NCBI GenBank assembly: GCA_028716145.1
Contig: JAQUQL010000003.1
Coordinates: 1 to 44,494, forward strand
Direction: 5' to 3'
DNA length: 44,494 bases
From: Dehalococcoidales bacterium
Lineage (GTDB): Bacteria; Chloroflexota; Dehalococcoidia; Dehalococcoidales; CSSed11-197
Position numbers and translations under genes: made by a program. Below, piece after piece: positions 17,506 through 27,490 of this stretch. How positions within the stretch are numbered: position 1 is the first letter of the stretch; each line of letters begins with the position of its first letter. The notes beneath the pieces were generated by a model, which worked only from the letters and a program-made list of their open reading frames with translations, had not been told where the DNA came from and did no database searches.

Positions 17506-18264
17506 ATGGCTGAAGAACTTGGGCGGATCACCAAACCTGATGCAGAACAGTTTAAAAACGGCAGGCGTCTGTTTCTGGTGCCCCTGATTTTTACACCGCC
17601 TTCTCCCCCCAAAGAGTTGCAGGAAATCGTAGAGCACTATTGGCAGGAGGCATTAAGCCAGATACACGGTCTTGAGTCACGCATCGGTCGCGTAAAGCGG
17701 TTTTACCATGAGATGATAGCCCTGGACGGAGAAAGCGGTCTTTCAATGCTGGCTTCACTCAATTCAGGCAGTTATAACCTGGCCAGGAAAATGATTGAAC
17801 AGGGTGGCGAATTCACATCCATTGAAGATAGTGATCTTCTGAATGAATTCATGGATTGGGGGCGCTGCCTGTCTACCGGGCTATACAGTCACAAGGTTCT
17901 TACTACCGTTCTGCAATCTTATCAGAATACGCAGGAACAGAGAAATAAAGAAATGGCAACCAGGCTGGATAAAAGCCTGGGCAGTGATGAAATTGGTTTA
18001 CTTGTTGTAACCGAGAACCACCGTATTCAGTTTCCTGCCGATATCGAAGTATTTTTCGTAGCTCCGCCGTCACTTGATGAGTATAAACGCTGGCTCAGGC
18101 GCCAGGAGGAACCGCCTAAACAGGAAAAGCCGCAAAAGGAAGAATCCAAAGAACGGGAGCCGGCTGAAGCTGAAAAGAAAGAAAAACCAGAACCGAAAGC
18201 CGGGGAATCTGAGGGCGAAAAGCCGCAACCCCCCAGGAAAGCCCGCAAGAAAAAATCCTCTTAA
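17506..18264 (+). CDS. Hypothetical protein with highly charged, Lys/Glu/Pro-rich C-terminal tail
   Basis: 252 aa; SD gggagg upstream; well-formed N-terminal domain and low-complexity tail. Confidence 0.7.
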   Translation: MAEELGRITKPDAEQFKNGRRLFLVPLIFTPPSPPKELQEIVEHYWQEALSQIHGLESRIGRVKRFYHEMIALDGESGLSMLASLNSGSYNLARKMIEQGGEFTSIEDSDLLNEFMDWGRCLSTGLYSHKVLTTVLQSYQNTQEQRNKEMATRLDKSLGSDEIGLLVVTENHRIQFPADIEVFFVAPPSLDEYKRWLRRQEEPPKQEKPQKEESKEREPAEAEKKEKPEPKAGESEGEKPQPPRKARKKKSS

Positions 18265-18327
18265 ACTCAGTAGTCTTAAAGATGTGTGTTAATCGGTTGC
18301 CTTCCCGAAGGAGGCCTTTATAACCTG

Positions 18328-18750
18328 CGCCACTTTTGAGTTGGGCGCCCCATTAACCGTGTAATCCTGGAGTCGGGCATTAGCCCGACGAAGAATCTTA
18401 TACGGATAGCGCTCGTTGTAACATGGGCTGTTTTCGTATGGGCGAGCTCTAATCTTAAAAGACCCTTCGCTGGCGCTCGAGGGTGACACGTGTTTTTGAA
18501 GGCTTTTCATTTAATGATCTTCCCCGCAATAGTGCCCGCCGTAACATGGGCTGTTTTCGTATGGGCGAGCTCTAATCTTATAAGATTCTTCGTTTACACT
18601 CAGAATGACACCCCTATTGTGTCTTTTTGGAGGAGAGCAGCCCATTGTCTACGCCACTTTTGAGTTGGGCGCCCCATTACCCGTGTCATCCTTGAGTCGG
18701 GCGCCAGCCCGACGAAGGATCTTCCACGGATAGTACTCCTGGTAACATAC
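18328..18750. repeat. Mosaic of intergenic repeats (two units of ~95 bp and two of ~73 bp)
   Basis: cgccacttttgagttgggcgccccatta.ccgtgt at 18328 and 18652; gtaacatgggctgttttcgtatgggcgagctctaatctta at 18418 and 18541; REP-like 'cgaagaatct/agattcttcg' modules. Confidence 0.85.
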
Positions 18751-18839
18751 GCACTGTTTCCGCATTTAAGCGTTACGCGTTTTACCAGATACTAATGAAT
18801 GAGAGGCGTGTTTTTACCTCAGGAGTGCAAAAAGGGAAC

Positions 18840-19559
18840 TCACCCGGAGGTTATTACTTCCGCAATAAGATCGGGTAGTCCAAGCAGGGAAGAGATGCGA
18901 TAACCTTCCTGCAGATTGTCATCAAAAAGATCATCACGGTCTACCAGCACGCCGGTCATACCTGCCTTTTCAGCACCAACAACGTCTATCTGGTATTGGT
19001 CGCCCACGTAAAGCGCCTGCTTTAGGTCAACACCAGTTTCTTCACAGGCCAGCTGAAAGATTTCGGGAGCGGGTTTATACAAGCCGGTTTGATGGGAGGT
19101 TAGAATGATATCAAGAAACGGAGAGAATCCCATTTCCTCGCACATTGGATTGATATCCCGGTCTATATTGGAAATGATCCCCAGTTTGTAATTATTGTGG
19201 TTTAGTTTTTCAAGGACTGGCAATACATCGTTAAAAGGTGCCATTTTGTATTTTACCTGGCCTAATTCTCTCAGCACATCGTTGACAAGCTCAGGATCAG
19301 GCTCAACTCCGGCCTGGCGCAATATCCTCTCTTGATATTCGTACCAGAATACTTTTTGCTCTTCTGACGGGCGGTTTTTTATAAGAGATTTGGAATTTTC
19401 GCTATAAAAATACTCGTCTCCGGCTTTTATGGCGGGCGAAATCGCTTTTTTTGTTATACTTATACCGTGTTTCTTTAACAAGTTGATCTGAGTCTCCTCT
19501 CGCGGTGGGTCGTAGGTGATGAGGGTGTTAAACAGATCAAAAAAAATACCTTTTATCAA
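18840..19559 (-). CDS. HAD-family hydrolase (YjjG-like)
   Basis: LIKGIFFDLFNTLITYDPP...LGIISNIDRD...LYVGDQYQIDVVGAEKAGM; likely TTG start (the ORF extends to 19706). Confidence 0.85.
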   Translation of the reverse strand: MIKGIFFDLFNTLITYDPPREETQINLLKKHGISITKKAISPAIKAGDEYFYSENSKSLIKNRPSEEQKVFWYEYQERILRQAGVEPDPELVNDVLRELGQVKYKMAPFNDVLPVLEKLNHNNYKLGIISNIDRDINPMCEEMGFSPFLDIILTSHQTGLYKPAPEIFQLACEETGVDLKQALYVGDQYQIDVVGAEKAGMTGVLVDRDDLFDDNLQEGYRISSLLGLPDLIAEVITSG

Positions 19560-19771
19560 AACGCAATACCTCCATAACCGGTTTCGTGGTTGGGGTAATC
19601 GCACCGGTCGTGGCTGATTGTATATTAAAAAAGGCAGTATGTAAAGCTGAAAACAGAATAAAAAACTTGAGTCAGGAGGGAATGCTGCTGGCAGTTGCCT
19701 GGGCAAGCCTCGAAATATACGGGGGTGTTTAAATTGACTATATCAACTGCCTGCCTTATCATCTTATCATT

Positions 19772-21091
19772 ATGAGTACAGATATGTTGTCACTGTTTAC
19801 ACTGAGTTCTTCAGTCAGCCCTGATGGGCATCTTGTTATCGGGGGGTGTGATGCTGTTTCGCTGGCCTCACTATATGGCACTCCTCTTTATGTGTTTGAT
19901 GAGGGGCACATTCGGGAAAAGTGCCGCGAGTTTAAAAAAGAATTTGGCAAATACTATCAAAATACCAATGTTGCCTATGCTTCTAAAGCTTGCCTTAACC
20001 GGTCGATAGCTAAAATCATGGACCAGGAGGGAATGGAACTGGATGTGGTCAGTGGAGGAGAACTGGCGATAGCTTTATCGGCTGGTTTTCCGGCCGAACG
20101 CATTTACTTTCATGGCAACAACAAATCAGAAGCAGAAATCATGTTTGCTCTTGAGAGCGGAATCGGTCACATCGTGGCTGATAATATAACCGAACTTGAA
20201 ATGCTGGACAGGCTTTCCTGCCGGGCTGATTACCGTCCGGATGTTTTTATCAGGATAACACCCGGAGTGGATGCGCATACTCATCACCATATCACAACCG
20301 GGCATTCCGGGAGCAAGTTTGGTGTCTATCTGGAAGAAGCTCCTGAGGCAATACGAATAGCTCAGAAACTGGAAGGAGTGAATCTGGTTGGTTTGCATTG
20401 CCACCTTGGTTCCCAGCTCCACGAAACCAGCCCGTATACTGACGCGCTCGAGATATTGCTGAAATTCAGTAAAAAAATGCACGACGAAGAAGGTTTTATT
20501 CTAAGAGAAATAAGCCTGGGTGGTGGGTTCGGCGTTAATTATACCCTTGAAGATAGCGCGTTACCGGTAGAAAATTACGCAACTGCCATTTCCGGTTTGA
20601 TGATTTTGCTATGCGAACGGTTGAATCTGCCGCATCCGAAGCTGATAATTGAGCCAGGACGGGCTATAGTGGGGCCTGCCGGTGTAGCCCTGTACCGGGC
20701 GGGTATGATAAAACAGGCCAAAAGATATGAAAAGTTTGTGGCTATCGATGGGGGTATGGCAGACAATATTCGCCCCGCTCTTTATGATGCAAGATATGCA
20801 GTGGCAACTGCCGGTAAAATGCTTGATGAACCAGACCAAAAGGTAACCATTGCCGGCAAGTTCTGTGAATCTGGTGATATACTCTCAAGAGATGTTTGGC
20901 TGCCCTCTGTAGAAACCGGAGACATCTTGGCCGTACCGGTGGCCGGCGCATACTGCCTTCCCATGGCCAGTAACTACAATGGAGCTCTAAAGCCGGCTGT
21001 AGTAATGGTTGGTGGAGGTAAAAGCCGTCTTGTGCGCCGTCGGGAAACCTATTCAGACCTGACCAGCCTTGATATTGAGGATGGAGCCTAG
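19772..21091 (+). CDS. lysA: Diaminopimelate decarboxylase
   Basis: YASKACLNRSIAKIM, HGNNKSEAE, GGGFGVNY, EPGRAIVGPAG, CESGDILSRD motifs. Confidence 0.95.
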   Translation: MSTDMLSLFTLSSSVSPDGHLVIGGCDAVSLASLYGTPLYVFDEGHIREKCREFKKEFGKYYQNTNVAYASKACLNRSIAKIMDQEGMELDVVSGGELAIALSAGFPAERIYFHGNNKSEAEIMFALESGIGHIVADNITELEMLDRLSCRADYRPDVFIRITPGVDAHTHHHITTGHSGSKFGVYLEEAPEAIRIAQKLEGVNLVGLHCHLGSQLHETSPYTDALEILLKFSKKMHDEEGFILREISLGGGFGVNYTLEDSALPVENYATAISGLMILLCERLNLPHPKLIIEPGRAIVGPAGVALYRAGMIKQAKRYEKFVAIDGGMADNIRPALYDARYAVATAGKMLDEPDQKVTIAGKFCESGDILSRDVWLPSVETGDILAVPVAGAYCLPMASNYNGALKPAVVMVGGGKSRLVRRRETYSDLTSLDIEDGA

Positions 21092-22121
21092 CCCTGTGTG
21101 GAAAGTCTTTGGGCAGGATAGCCTGCGGGACCATCTTGCCAGCACTCATAAAAAAGGAAGCCTCCACCACGCCTATTTGTTTACCGGTCCTGAAAAAACC
21201 GGGAAAAAATTGATGGCGATGGATCTGGCAAAAGCTCTTAATTGTGAATCGCAGGACGCTCCTTGCGATTGTTGCGATTCATGCAGACGGATTGACGCCT
21301 TTCTGCATACAGATGTCTGGTTGGTTGATCTGTCCGGTCAGCCAGACGGAGCAGCTAGCCGGAAAGAAATAAGCACTGGGGAAATACAGGAAATCCAGCA
21401 TTCTGCCAGTCTTCCTCCCTTTGAGGGCAGGACGAGGGTTTTTATTATTGATGGAGCAGAAAATCTTTCTTCTTTTGCAGCCAATCGTTTGCTAAAAACT
21501 CTGGAAGAGCCGCCTCCACGGGTTGTGTTTATTTTATTGGCTGAGTCTAGCGACAACGTGTTAACCACAATCGTTTCCAGGTGCCAGCACATGGTATTTA
21601 AAAATGTTAACCACAGCCATCTGGCGCTGTATATTTCCCAACAGTTTAAAGTGGACGATGCAAAAGCGAAGCTGGTTGCTCAATTGAGTGGAGGGCACCC
21701 TGGATGGGCTATAACTGCAGTGAAAAATCAAAAAATCCTGACGGATTTCATAGAAAAAAGAGATCGCTTGCTCGGTCTTTATCAGGCAAACCGGGAAGAA
21801 AAATTTTCCTACGCTGAAGATACATCTGCCCGGTTTGGATCCGATCGGCAGTCAGTGATAGAAGAACTGAAGATCTGGCAAACCCTGACAAGGGATATAT
21901 TGTATGCGCAGTTTGGGTTAGAAGAAAACATCATAAACTGTGATGTATTTGAGCCTCTCAGGGAGCTGGCAGGATTGTACAGTACCCAAGATATCCGTAA
22001 TATTCTTTTCACAATCGGCAGAGCAATTGACCAGTTGGGGCATAATGTAACCCCAAGGCTGGTGATGGAAACGATGATGCTTGCCCTGGAATGTCCAGAG
22101 GCAGTCGCGGTAAAATTATAA
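21081..22121 (+). CDS. holB: DNA polymerase III delta' subunit
   Basis: HHAYLFTGPEKTGKKLMAMDLAKALNC, CDCCDSCRRI, VFIIDGAENLSSFAANRLLKTLEEPP. Confidence 0.92.
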   Translation: MEPSPVWKVFGQDSLRDHLASTHKKGSLHHAYLFTGPEKTGKKLMAMDLAKALNCESQDAPCDCCDSCRRIDAFLHTDVWLVDLSGQPDGAASRKEISTGEIQEIQHSASLPPFEGRTRVFIIDGAENLSSFAANRLLKTLEEPPPRVVFILLAESSDNVLTTIVSRCQHMVFKNVNHSHLALYISQQFKVDDAKAKLVAQLSGGHPGWAITAVKNQKILTDFIEKRDRLLGLYQANREEKFSYAEDTSARFGSDRQSVIEELKIWQTLTRDILYAQFGLEENIINCDVFEPLRELAGLYSTQDIRNILFTIGRAIDQLGHNVTPRLVMETMMLALECPEAVAVKL

Positions 22122-22139
22122 TAATCCTGGAGTAAAAAT

Positions 22140-22961
22140 ATGCCTTTAGTTGTAGGAGTACGTTTTCGGCCGGTCGGTAAAATTTATCATTTCGATCCGG
22201 CTGGCATCGATCTTAAAGATGGTGACCGGGTGGTCGTAGAGACTGCCAGGGGGCAGGAATTGGGGAGAGTTGTTGGCGGCCCCTGTGAAATAGCAGAAGA
22301 AGAAGTCCCGGATGGGTTAAAACCAGTTGTACGACTGGCTGATGAATCCGATATCAGACAATGCCAGGAAATGGAAACCAGGGAATCGGAGGCGATGGAC
22401 GAATGCGAAAAGCTGGTAAGGCAGCTGAACCTCCCTATGAAGCTGCTACGCGCTGAATTCAGCCTTGATGGTAGCCTGGTGACCATATTTTTTGGAGCCG
22501 AGAGCAGGGTGGACTTCAGGGAGCTTGTCCGTGAGCTGAGCCGCAAATTGAGAGCCCGTGTAGAGTTGAGGCAGGTTGGCCCGAGGGATGAGGCTCGTCT
22601 GCTGGGTGGATTTGGGCGCTGTGGGCGGTCGTTATGCTGTTCCACTTTTTTATCCGATTTTTCTCCTGTATCCATCAAGATGGCCAAGGAGCAGGATCTT
22701 CCTCTAAATCCGATGAAGATATCGGGTTTATGCGGAAGGCTTTTATGCTGCCTTGGATACGAGTTTGAGCAATACCGGGAAATGAAAAAGGAAATGCCCA
22801 GGGAAGGCGAGAAAGTTATGCTGCCTGGCGGAGAAGCAACGGTTATCTCAAGCCGTCCGCTGGAAAGCATAGTTGTTGTAGAATTCGAAGGGGGAGTTCG
22901 CAACGAGTTCAATATATCTGACATAACCAGAAACCAGGAAGGTCCGACAAAGCGCGGTTAG
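22140..22961 (+). CDS. PSP1/RicT (YaaT)-like stage 0 sporulation family protein
   Basis: VGVRFRPVGKIYHFDP..., GGFGRCGRSLCCSTFLSDFSPVSIKMAKEQDLPLNPMKISGLCGRLLCCLGYE. Confidence 0.93.
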   Translation: MPLVVGVRFRPVGKIYHFDPAGIDLKDGDRVVVETARGQELGRVVGGPCEIAEEEVPDGLKPVVRLADESDIRQCQEMETRESEAMDECEKLVRQLNLPMKLLRAEFSLDGSLVTIFFGAESRVDFRELVRELSRKLRARVELRQVGPRDEARLLGGFGRCGRSLCCSTFLSDFSPVSIKMAKEQDLPLNPMKISGLCGRLLCCLGYEFEQYREMKKEMPREGEKVMLPGGEATVISSRPLESIVVVEFEGGVRNEFNISDITRNQEGPTKRG

Positions 22962-22986
22962 CATGGTTGTTTAATCTGTGACTTGC

Positions 22987-23517
22987 CTAGTTGTGGCTGG
23001 GTATATATTTTTGCCAGGCTGGGATGCCGGTTGTAAAGCGGTGAGGAAGATAAAAGCCGGCATAAACGCTGGGCTGGCATGGTTTGCGATTCAGTTTCAT
23101 ATTGGCTTCTTCAGGGGTGCGCCCGGCTTTGCGATGATTGCATTTGGGGCAGGCGCTGGTGACGTTTTCCCAGGTATGCTCTCCTCCCCGGTGACGGGGG
23201 ATGATGTGATCTATGGTTAATACCATGCTTTGTTTACCGCAATACTGGCAGGTGTAGTTATCACGGCGAAAAACGCCTACCCGGGTAAGCTTGTTGTTGT
23301 GGCGGGGAGGGTGAACCATGTAATCCAGGCGTATCACAGTTGGCAGCGGGAAGTCCGTTGAAATGGCATGGATAAAACCCATGCCATTCTCTATCATTTC
23401 AGCCTTTCCTTCGTGTATAAGTACTATGGCGCGCCTTACCTGGCAGATGCTTAACGGTTGGAAAGAGCTATTAAGCACCAGTACCGGTAACCTTTCCTTC
23501 ATACTCTGATTAGTCAT
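22987..23517 (-). CDS. HNH endonuclease
   Basis: RDNYTCQYCGKQSMVLTIDHIIPRHRGGEHTWENVTSACPKCNHRKAGRTPEEA. Confidence 0.93.
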   Translation of the reverse strand: MTNQSMKERLPVLVLNSSFQPLSICQVRRAIVLIHEGKAEMIENGMGFIHAISTDFPLPTVIRLDYMVHPPRHNNKLTRVGVFRRDNYTCQYCGKQSMVLTIDHIIPRHRGGEHTWENVTSACPKCNHRKAGRTPEEANMKLNRKPCQPSVYAGFYLPHRFTTGIPAWQKYIPSHN

Positions 23518-23550
23518 TTGCTTAAATATTAATCCCGTTGAGCGGTGATT

Positions 23551-24969
23551 TCAACTTCGCAAATTATAACGCTTGCTTTGCGAGCGCTGCTGCGATTTGG
23601 CAGTGGTCGAGCGGGATGCCCTGTCTGCGCGATAATCGGGTACCGTAAGGGCGAATGGAGCGCTTATTTTAGGGTCCAGGAATCTAGAGCGTATCCGGCT
23701 GTCCAGCTCTTCAAGTGAACGGGTGGTGGTAATCACAGTAGCCAGCCGTGCATTGTAGCGATAGTTTATAACCTGGTAAAGTTTTTCCTGTGCCCATGGG
23801 GTAGCGGTTTGTTCCCCGAAATCGTCAAGAACAAGAAAGGGCGCAGTTTTAACCCTTTCAAACAAACGGTCATAAGAGACCCTGGAATCCGGGCTGAATG
23901 TAGACCGGAGATGATCGATAAATTCTGGCACTACTATGAACATAGCCTGCTTGCCGGACTGAAACAGGTAATTGACGATAGCTGAAGCCAGGTGGGTTTT
24001 TCCGCTGCCGGTTACCCCCTGCCAAACCAGCCATCCATCCGGAGAGTGGGCATAGTCAACCGCCAGTCGGTATGCTTTTTCCAGATTGTCACGCTGGGCA
24101 GGCGGCAGATTGACCCTTTTCCAATCAAAGGTTTCAAAGGTCATCTGCTTTTGGAGCTCAAGACCGGGTTCCCAGCTGTAACCAGTGGTTACCTCCTGGT
24201 CTGTTTCAAGGTAAATAATCCGGCTGATTATCGGATCGTTGATTCGGGTTTGAAGACGCTGGTCAATCTCGTTCTCTGGCAGAAGCGTTATCAGGGTTGG
24301 CAATTCGCGGTTAAAGCGGTGGCTTAGAAGCTGGTCCAGTTTTTCTTTTGCCCAGGGGCTTTCGGCGTGTACGCCGAGGTCGTCCAGTATCAGTAGGGGG
24401 GCGTTGCGGACTTCTTGAAGAAGGCTGTCAAAATCGGTTTCGCTTGAAGGGTTATAGCTGGAGCGTAAATGTTCCAGAAGATCCGGAACTGTGATGTATA
24501 GAACCGGCTTTTGTTGTTGCAGCTGCTCCACGGCAACCGCAGCAGCCAGATGAGTTTTTCCAGACCCGCTTGGTCCTATAAGGACCAGCCATCCGCAGGG
24601 GTTTTTGCCAAATTCTTTGGCTGCCTGGTAAGCTGCCCTAAACAGAGCCTGGCTGGTTTTATACCCGCTGCGGCCTTCCGGCAACAGGTTATCAAATGTC
24701 ATCCGGGCGAGTGGGCCAAGATTGCTATATTCAAACAGCTTTGCCTTTTTTTGCTCTCCAGTAATAAGGTCGTGGCAGCCACAGCTGGACACTCTTGCAT
24801 AATCAACCCTTCCGTCTGCCAGTTTGGGATGGAAGAAACCGGCGCCGCCACATCGAGGGCAAGTTGGTTGGTTGGCCGGTTCGGGTTTAATGCTGGACAA
24901 ATCGCTGATACTCGCCGGTGGTGTATTTTGACGGGTCGTCTGTTGGATTATTTTGCCGATATGTTCCAT
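23551..24969 (-). CDS. Tandem-duplicated DnaC/IstB-like AAA+ helicase-loader ATPase with N-terminal zinc-binding motif
   Basis: Two ATPase domains: GPSGSGKTHLAAAV...LLILDDLG and GVTGSGKTHLASAI...FLVLDDFG; N-term CPRCGGAGFF...CGCH. Confidence 0.9.
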   Translation of the reverse strand: MEHIGKIIQQTTRQNTPPASISDLSSIKPEPANQPTCPRCGGAGFFHPKLADGRVDYARVSSCGCHDLITGEQKKAKLFEYSNLGPLARMTFDNLLPEGRSGYKTSQALFRAAYQAAKEFGKNPCGWLVLIGPSGSGKTHLAAAVAVEQLQQQKPVLYITVPDLLEHLRSSYNPSSETDFDSLLQEVRNAPLLILDDLGVHAESPWAKEKLDQLLSHRFNRELPTLITLLPENEIDQRLQTRINDPIISRIIYLETDQEVTTGYSWEPGLELQKQMTFETFDWKRVNLPPAQRDNLEKAYRLAVDYAHSPDGWLVWQGVTGSGKTHLASAIVNYLFQSGKQAMFIVVPEFIDHLRSTFSPDSRVSYDRLFERVKTAPFLVLDDFGEQTATPWAQEKLYQVINYRYNARLATVITTTRSLEELDSRIRSRFLDPKISAPFALTVPDYRADRASRSTTAKSQQRSQSKRYNLRS

Positions 24970-25591
24970 TGGCCTTCCCTTCGGTTAACCATCTTTCCAG
25001 TATTCGTGATATATATCGCCAGCTGCGCTTATTATTCAAAGCAGCTTCGCTGATAGCTTCAATTATCCATTTTTCGGGATAGCTTTGCTCTGCAAGACGA
25101 AGTTCATCTGCGATCAATGGCGTAAGTAGCCCGATATTTTCTTCATAATGAGTAAAGATGTCCGGCATTTGCTCTGCCGGTACAGCTACATGATAATCTG
25201 TTTTTTTGCTGGCGATTTTTATTTCGCCGGATTCTGCAGCCTCTCTGTTTAACGGTGTATTCAACAGGTATATTTCTTCATTTTCGGATTCGTTGCCGAG
25301 CTTGAGAATTATCAGGATTCCTCTTTTAACTGCCCTGGATACAGCATCGTCAAAGCTTCTCTCCAATGACTGCGGGCAATTTTTTAGACCTTCGGTTATT
25401 GCCGGGTCGGCAAGTAGTTCGCTCCGGCTGGCGTATTGCAAGGACCCTTTTTTACGATTGATCACCCTGAATATGTGCAGGCTGAGTTTCAATTCTTCCA
25501 GGTTGTCAACCATCGGCATAACCAGGTTAAGGTAAAAATTTGGTATAGCACTGTATTCCATTCTGGCAGGAAGCCCGGTTGAGTTTTTCAT
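24887..25591 (-). CDS. DnaD-like replication initiation protein
   Basis: C-terminal YEENIGLLTPLIADELRLAEQSYPEKWIIEAISEAALNNKRSWRYISRILERWLTEG; adjacent to dnaB. Confidence 0.85.
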   Translation of the reverse strand: MKNSTGLPARMEYSAIPNFYLNLVMPMVDNLEELKLSLHIFRVINRKKGSLQYASRSELLADPAITEGLKNCPQSLERSFDDAVSRAVKRGILIILKLGNESENEEIYLLNTPLNREAAESGEIKIASKKTDYHVAVPAEQMPDIFTHYEENIGLLTPLIADELRLAEQSYPEKWIIEAISEAALNNKRSWRYISRILERWLTEGKANGTYRQNNPTDDPSKYTTGEYQRFVQH

Positions 25592-26985
25592 TACAGCGCT
25601 TCGCTTCCTTTCAACTGCATGCTGTCAGCGGCCAGGTTTTCGAAGGAAGTAAGTCTGCTGTTAAAGCGAAGCTTGACCTGCCCGATCGGGCCGTTTCTAT
25701 GCTTGGCAACGATTATATCGGCAAGTCCGCGGGGGTACTCCTGGTTTTCGTGGGTGCGGTACCACTCTTCTTCGGTAAAGTAAACTTCTTCCCGGTATAC
25801 GAATGCCACAACATCAGCATCCTGTTCGATCGAACCGCTTTCACGCAGGTCGGACAGTTGTGGCACGTGTGACTGTCTCCATTCAACCGCCCTGCTAAGC
25901 TGGGAAACAGCGATGACAGGCACGTTCAGTTCGCGGGCAAGCCCTTTAAGAGCTCTTGATATGTAACCGATTTCCTGAACCCGGTTATCAGTGCGGGTAT
26001 CACCCTGGAGAAGCTGGAGATAGTCAACAATAATAAGGTCCAAGCCATGTTCGTAATGCAGGCGCCGCGCCTTGCTTCTCATTTCTACCATGCGCAGCTG
26101 TGGTGAATCATCGAGATATATCGGAGTTTCGCTCAGAGTACCGATGGCATCCATGATTCGTCCTTCGTGCTCATCGTGGATATCCTGATATAATCCGAGC
26201 CGAATACGTTTGGCGCTAACGCCGCTTTCTGCAGAGAGCAGACGGCTGACCAGAGATTCCTGGCTCATTTCCAGGCTAAAAATAGCAGTGCATGCTCTTT
26301 CCAGAACAGCTGCGTTGCGAGCAATATTTAAGGCAAAACTGGTTTTGCCCATGCTGGGGCGGCCAGCCACTATCACCAGGTCAGAACGCTGAAATCCGCC
26401 AAGTAGCTCATCCAGCCCGGTGTAACCGGAATGAATGCTTGTTTTGGGTTGGGTAGCTCCAGGTTCAAGTTCAGGAGGTGCTTCAAAGTATTGCTCGAGC
26501 AAATCTCTGATGTGGACAAAATCAGCATCACCCCGCTTGTTACGCAGGCGGAAAAGAACGTCTTCGGCCTTGTTTATAGCTGTTACGGGGTCTGATTCTC
26601 CCGCGTAGCCTATATCGGCGATTTTATCTGAAGCCAGTATCAATTGCCGCATAACAGATAACCGCTGTACGATTCTTGCGTACTGAAGGATATCCAGAGA
26701 AGTCGGAACTATCGATGCCAGGTGGCTGAGATAGGCAAGATTGCCGCTCTTTTCAAGATTTCCCAGTCGGCTCAGTTCCTGCGAAACCGTAATCTTGTTT
26801 ATGGTTTCGTCCCTCTGGTACAGGTTAAGACACGCCTGGAAAATCGACCTGTTGGCAGGGCTGTAAAAATCTTCCGGCTTCAGAAAGGTGGCGATTTCAT
26901 AAATGGCTTTTCCATCTATTAAAAGGGAGCCATTAACCGCTTCCTCTGCGTCAAGGTCATGAGGCGGCAGCCGGGTTTCAGCCAC
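25591..26985 (-). CDS. dnaB: Replicative DNA helicase
   Basis: PPHDLDAEEAVNGSLLID, GRPSMGKTSFALNIARNAA, LDLIIVDYLQLLQG, SQLSRAVEWR. Confidence 0.97.
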   Translation of the reverse strand: MAETRLPPHDLDAEEAVNGSLLIDGKAIYEIATFLKPEDFYSPANRSIFQACLNLYQRDETINKITVSQELSRLGNLEKSGNLAYLSHLASIVPTSLDILQYARIVQRLSVMRQLILASDKIADIGYAGESDPVTAINKAEDVLFRLRNKRGDADFVHIRDLLEQYFEAPPELEPGATQPKTSIHSGYTGLDELLGGFQRSDLVIVAGRPSMGKTSFALNIARNAAVLERACTAIFSLEMSQESLVSRLLSAESGVSAKRIRLGLYQDIHDEHEGRIMDAIGTLSETPIYLDDSPQLRMVEMRSKARRLHYEHGLDLIIVDYLQLLQGDTRTDNRVQEIGYISRALKGLARELNVPVIAVSQLSRAVEWRQSHVPQLSDLRESGSIEQDADVVAFVYREEVYFTEEEWYRTHENQEYPRGLADIIVAKHRNGPIGQVKLRFNSRLTSFENLAADSMQLKGSEAL

Positions 26986-26987
26986 GG

Positions 26988-27443
26988 TTAACCTTCCTCC
27001 CGGGGCACTACATTAACGATCAGTTTAGGCATATGGTTCTTCGCCAGTTTGACGATTACCTCGAATGTGCCCAGTTCATGAAGTGGTTCTGATAGCTCAA
27101 TTTTACGTTTATCCAGTTCCAAACCGTGGGTGTTTTTAAGCTCGGCTGCGATATCGGCACTGGTTATGGAGCCATACAGCTTGCCCTTTGAGCCCACTTT
27201 GGCCGGTAGCGTAACCGTTTTGCCATTGATGGCTTTGGTCTGGCTGGCCAGTTCGGCTTCCAGTTGAGCTTTTTTCTTTTCTTCGGTTTTTTTCTGGGCT
27301 TTCAGCCGGGCGATCGCCTGGTCAGTAGCCGGCATCGCCAGGTTTTGGCGAACAAGGTAATTCATGGCAAAACCATCAGCTACTTCTTTTATTTCGCCCT
27401 CTGAACCGGAGCCTGGTACATCTTTTAAAAATATCACTTTCAT
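26988..27443 (-). CDS. rplI: 50S ribosomal protein L9
   Basis: [36 protein letters not shown]. Confidence 0.97.
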   Translation of the reverse strand: MKVIFLKDVPGSGSEGEIKEVADGFAMNYLVRQNLAMPATDQAIARLKAQKKTEEKKKAQLEAELASQTKAINGKTVTLPAKVGSKGKLYGSITSADIAAELKNTHGLELDKRKIELSEPLHELGTFEVIVKLAKNHMPKLIVNVVPREEG

Positions 27444-27490
27444 ATTCTCTCTCCGCTAAATATTATACCTTACCATTTACAATGCTGAAA

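Noticed and set aside
18289-18510. 73-aa minus-strand ORF in the repeat region
   Set aside because: Consists of the intergenic repeat sequence; no coding evidence.
18328-18750. CRISPR array
   Set aside because: Repeats are long, unequal, only two copies each and interleaved, with no regular spacers or cas genes.
22187-22924. 245-aa minus-strand ORF
   Set aside because: Antisense to the PSP1/RicT-like gene with diagnostic Cys motifs.
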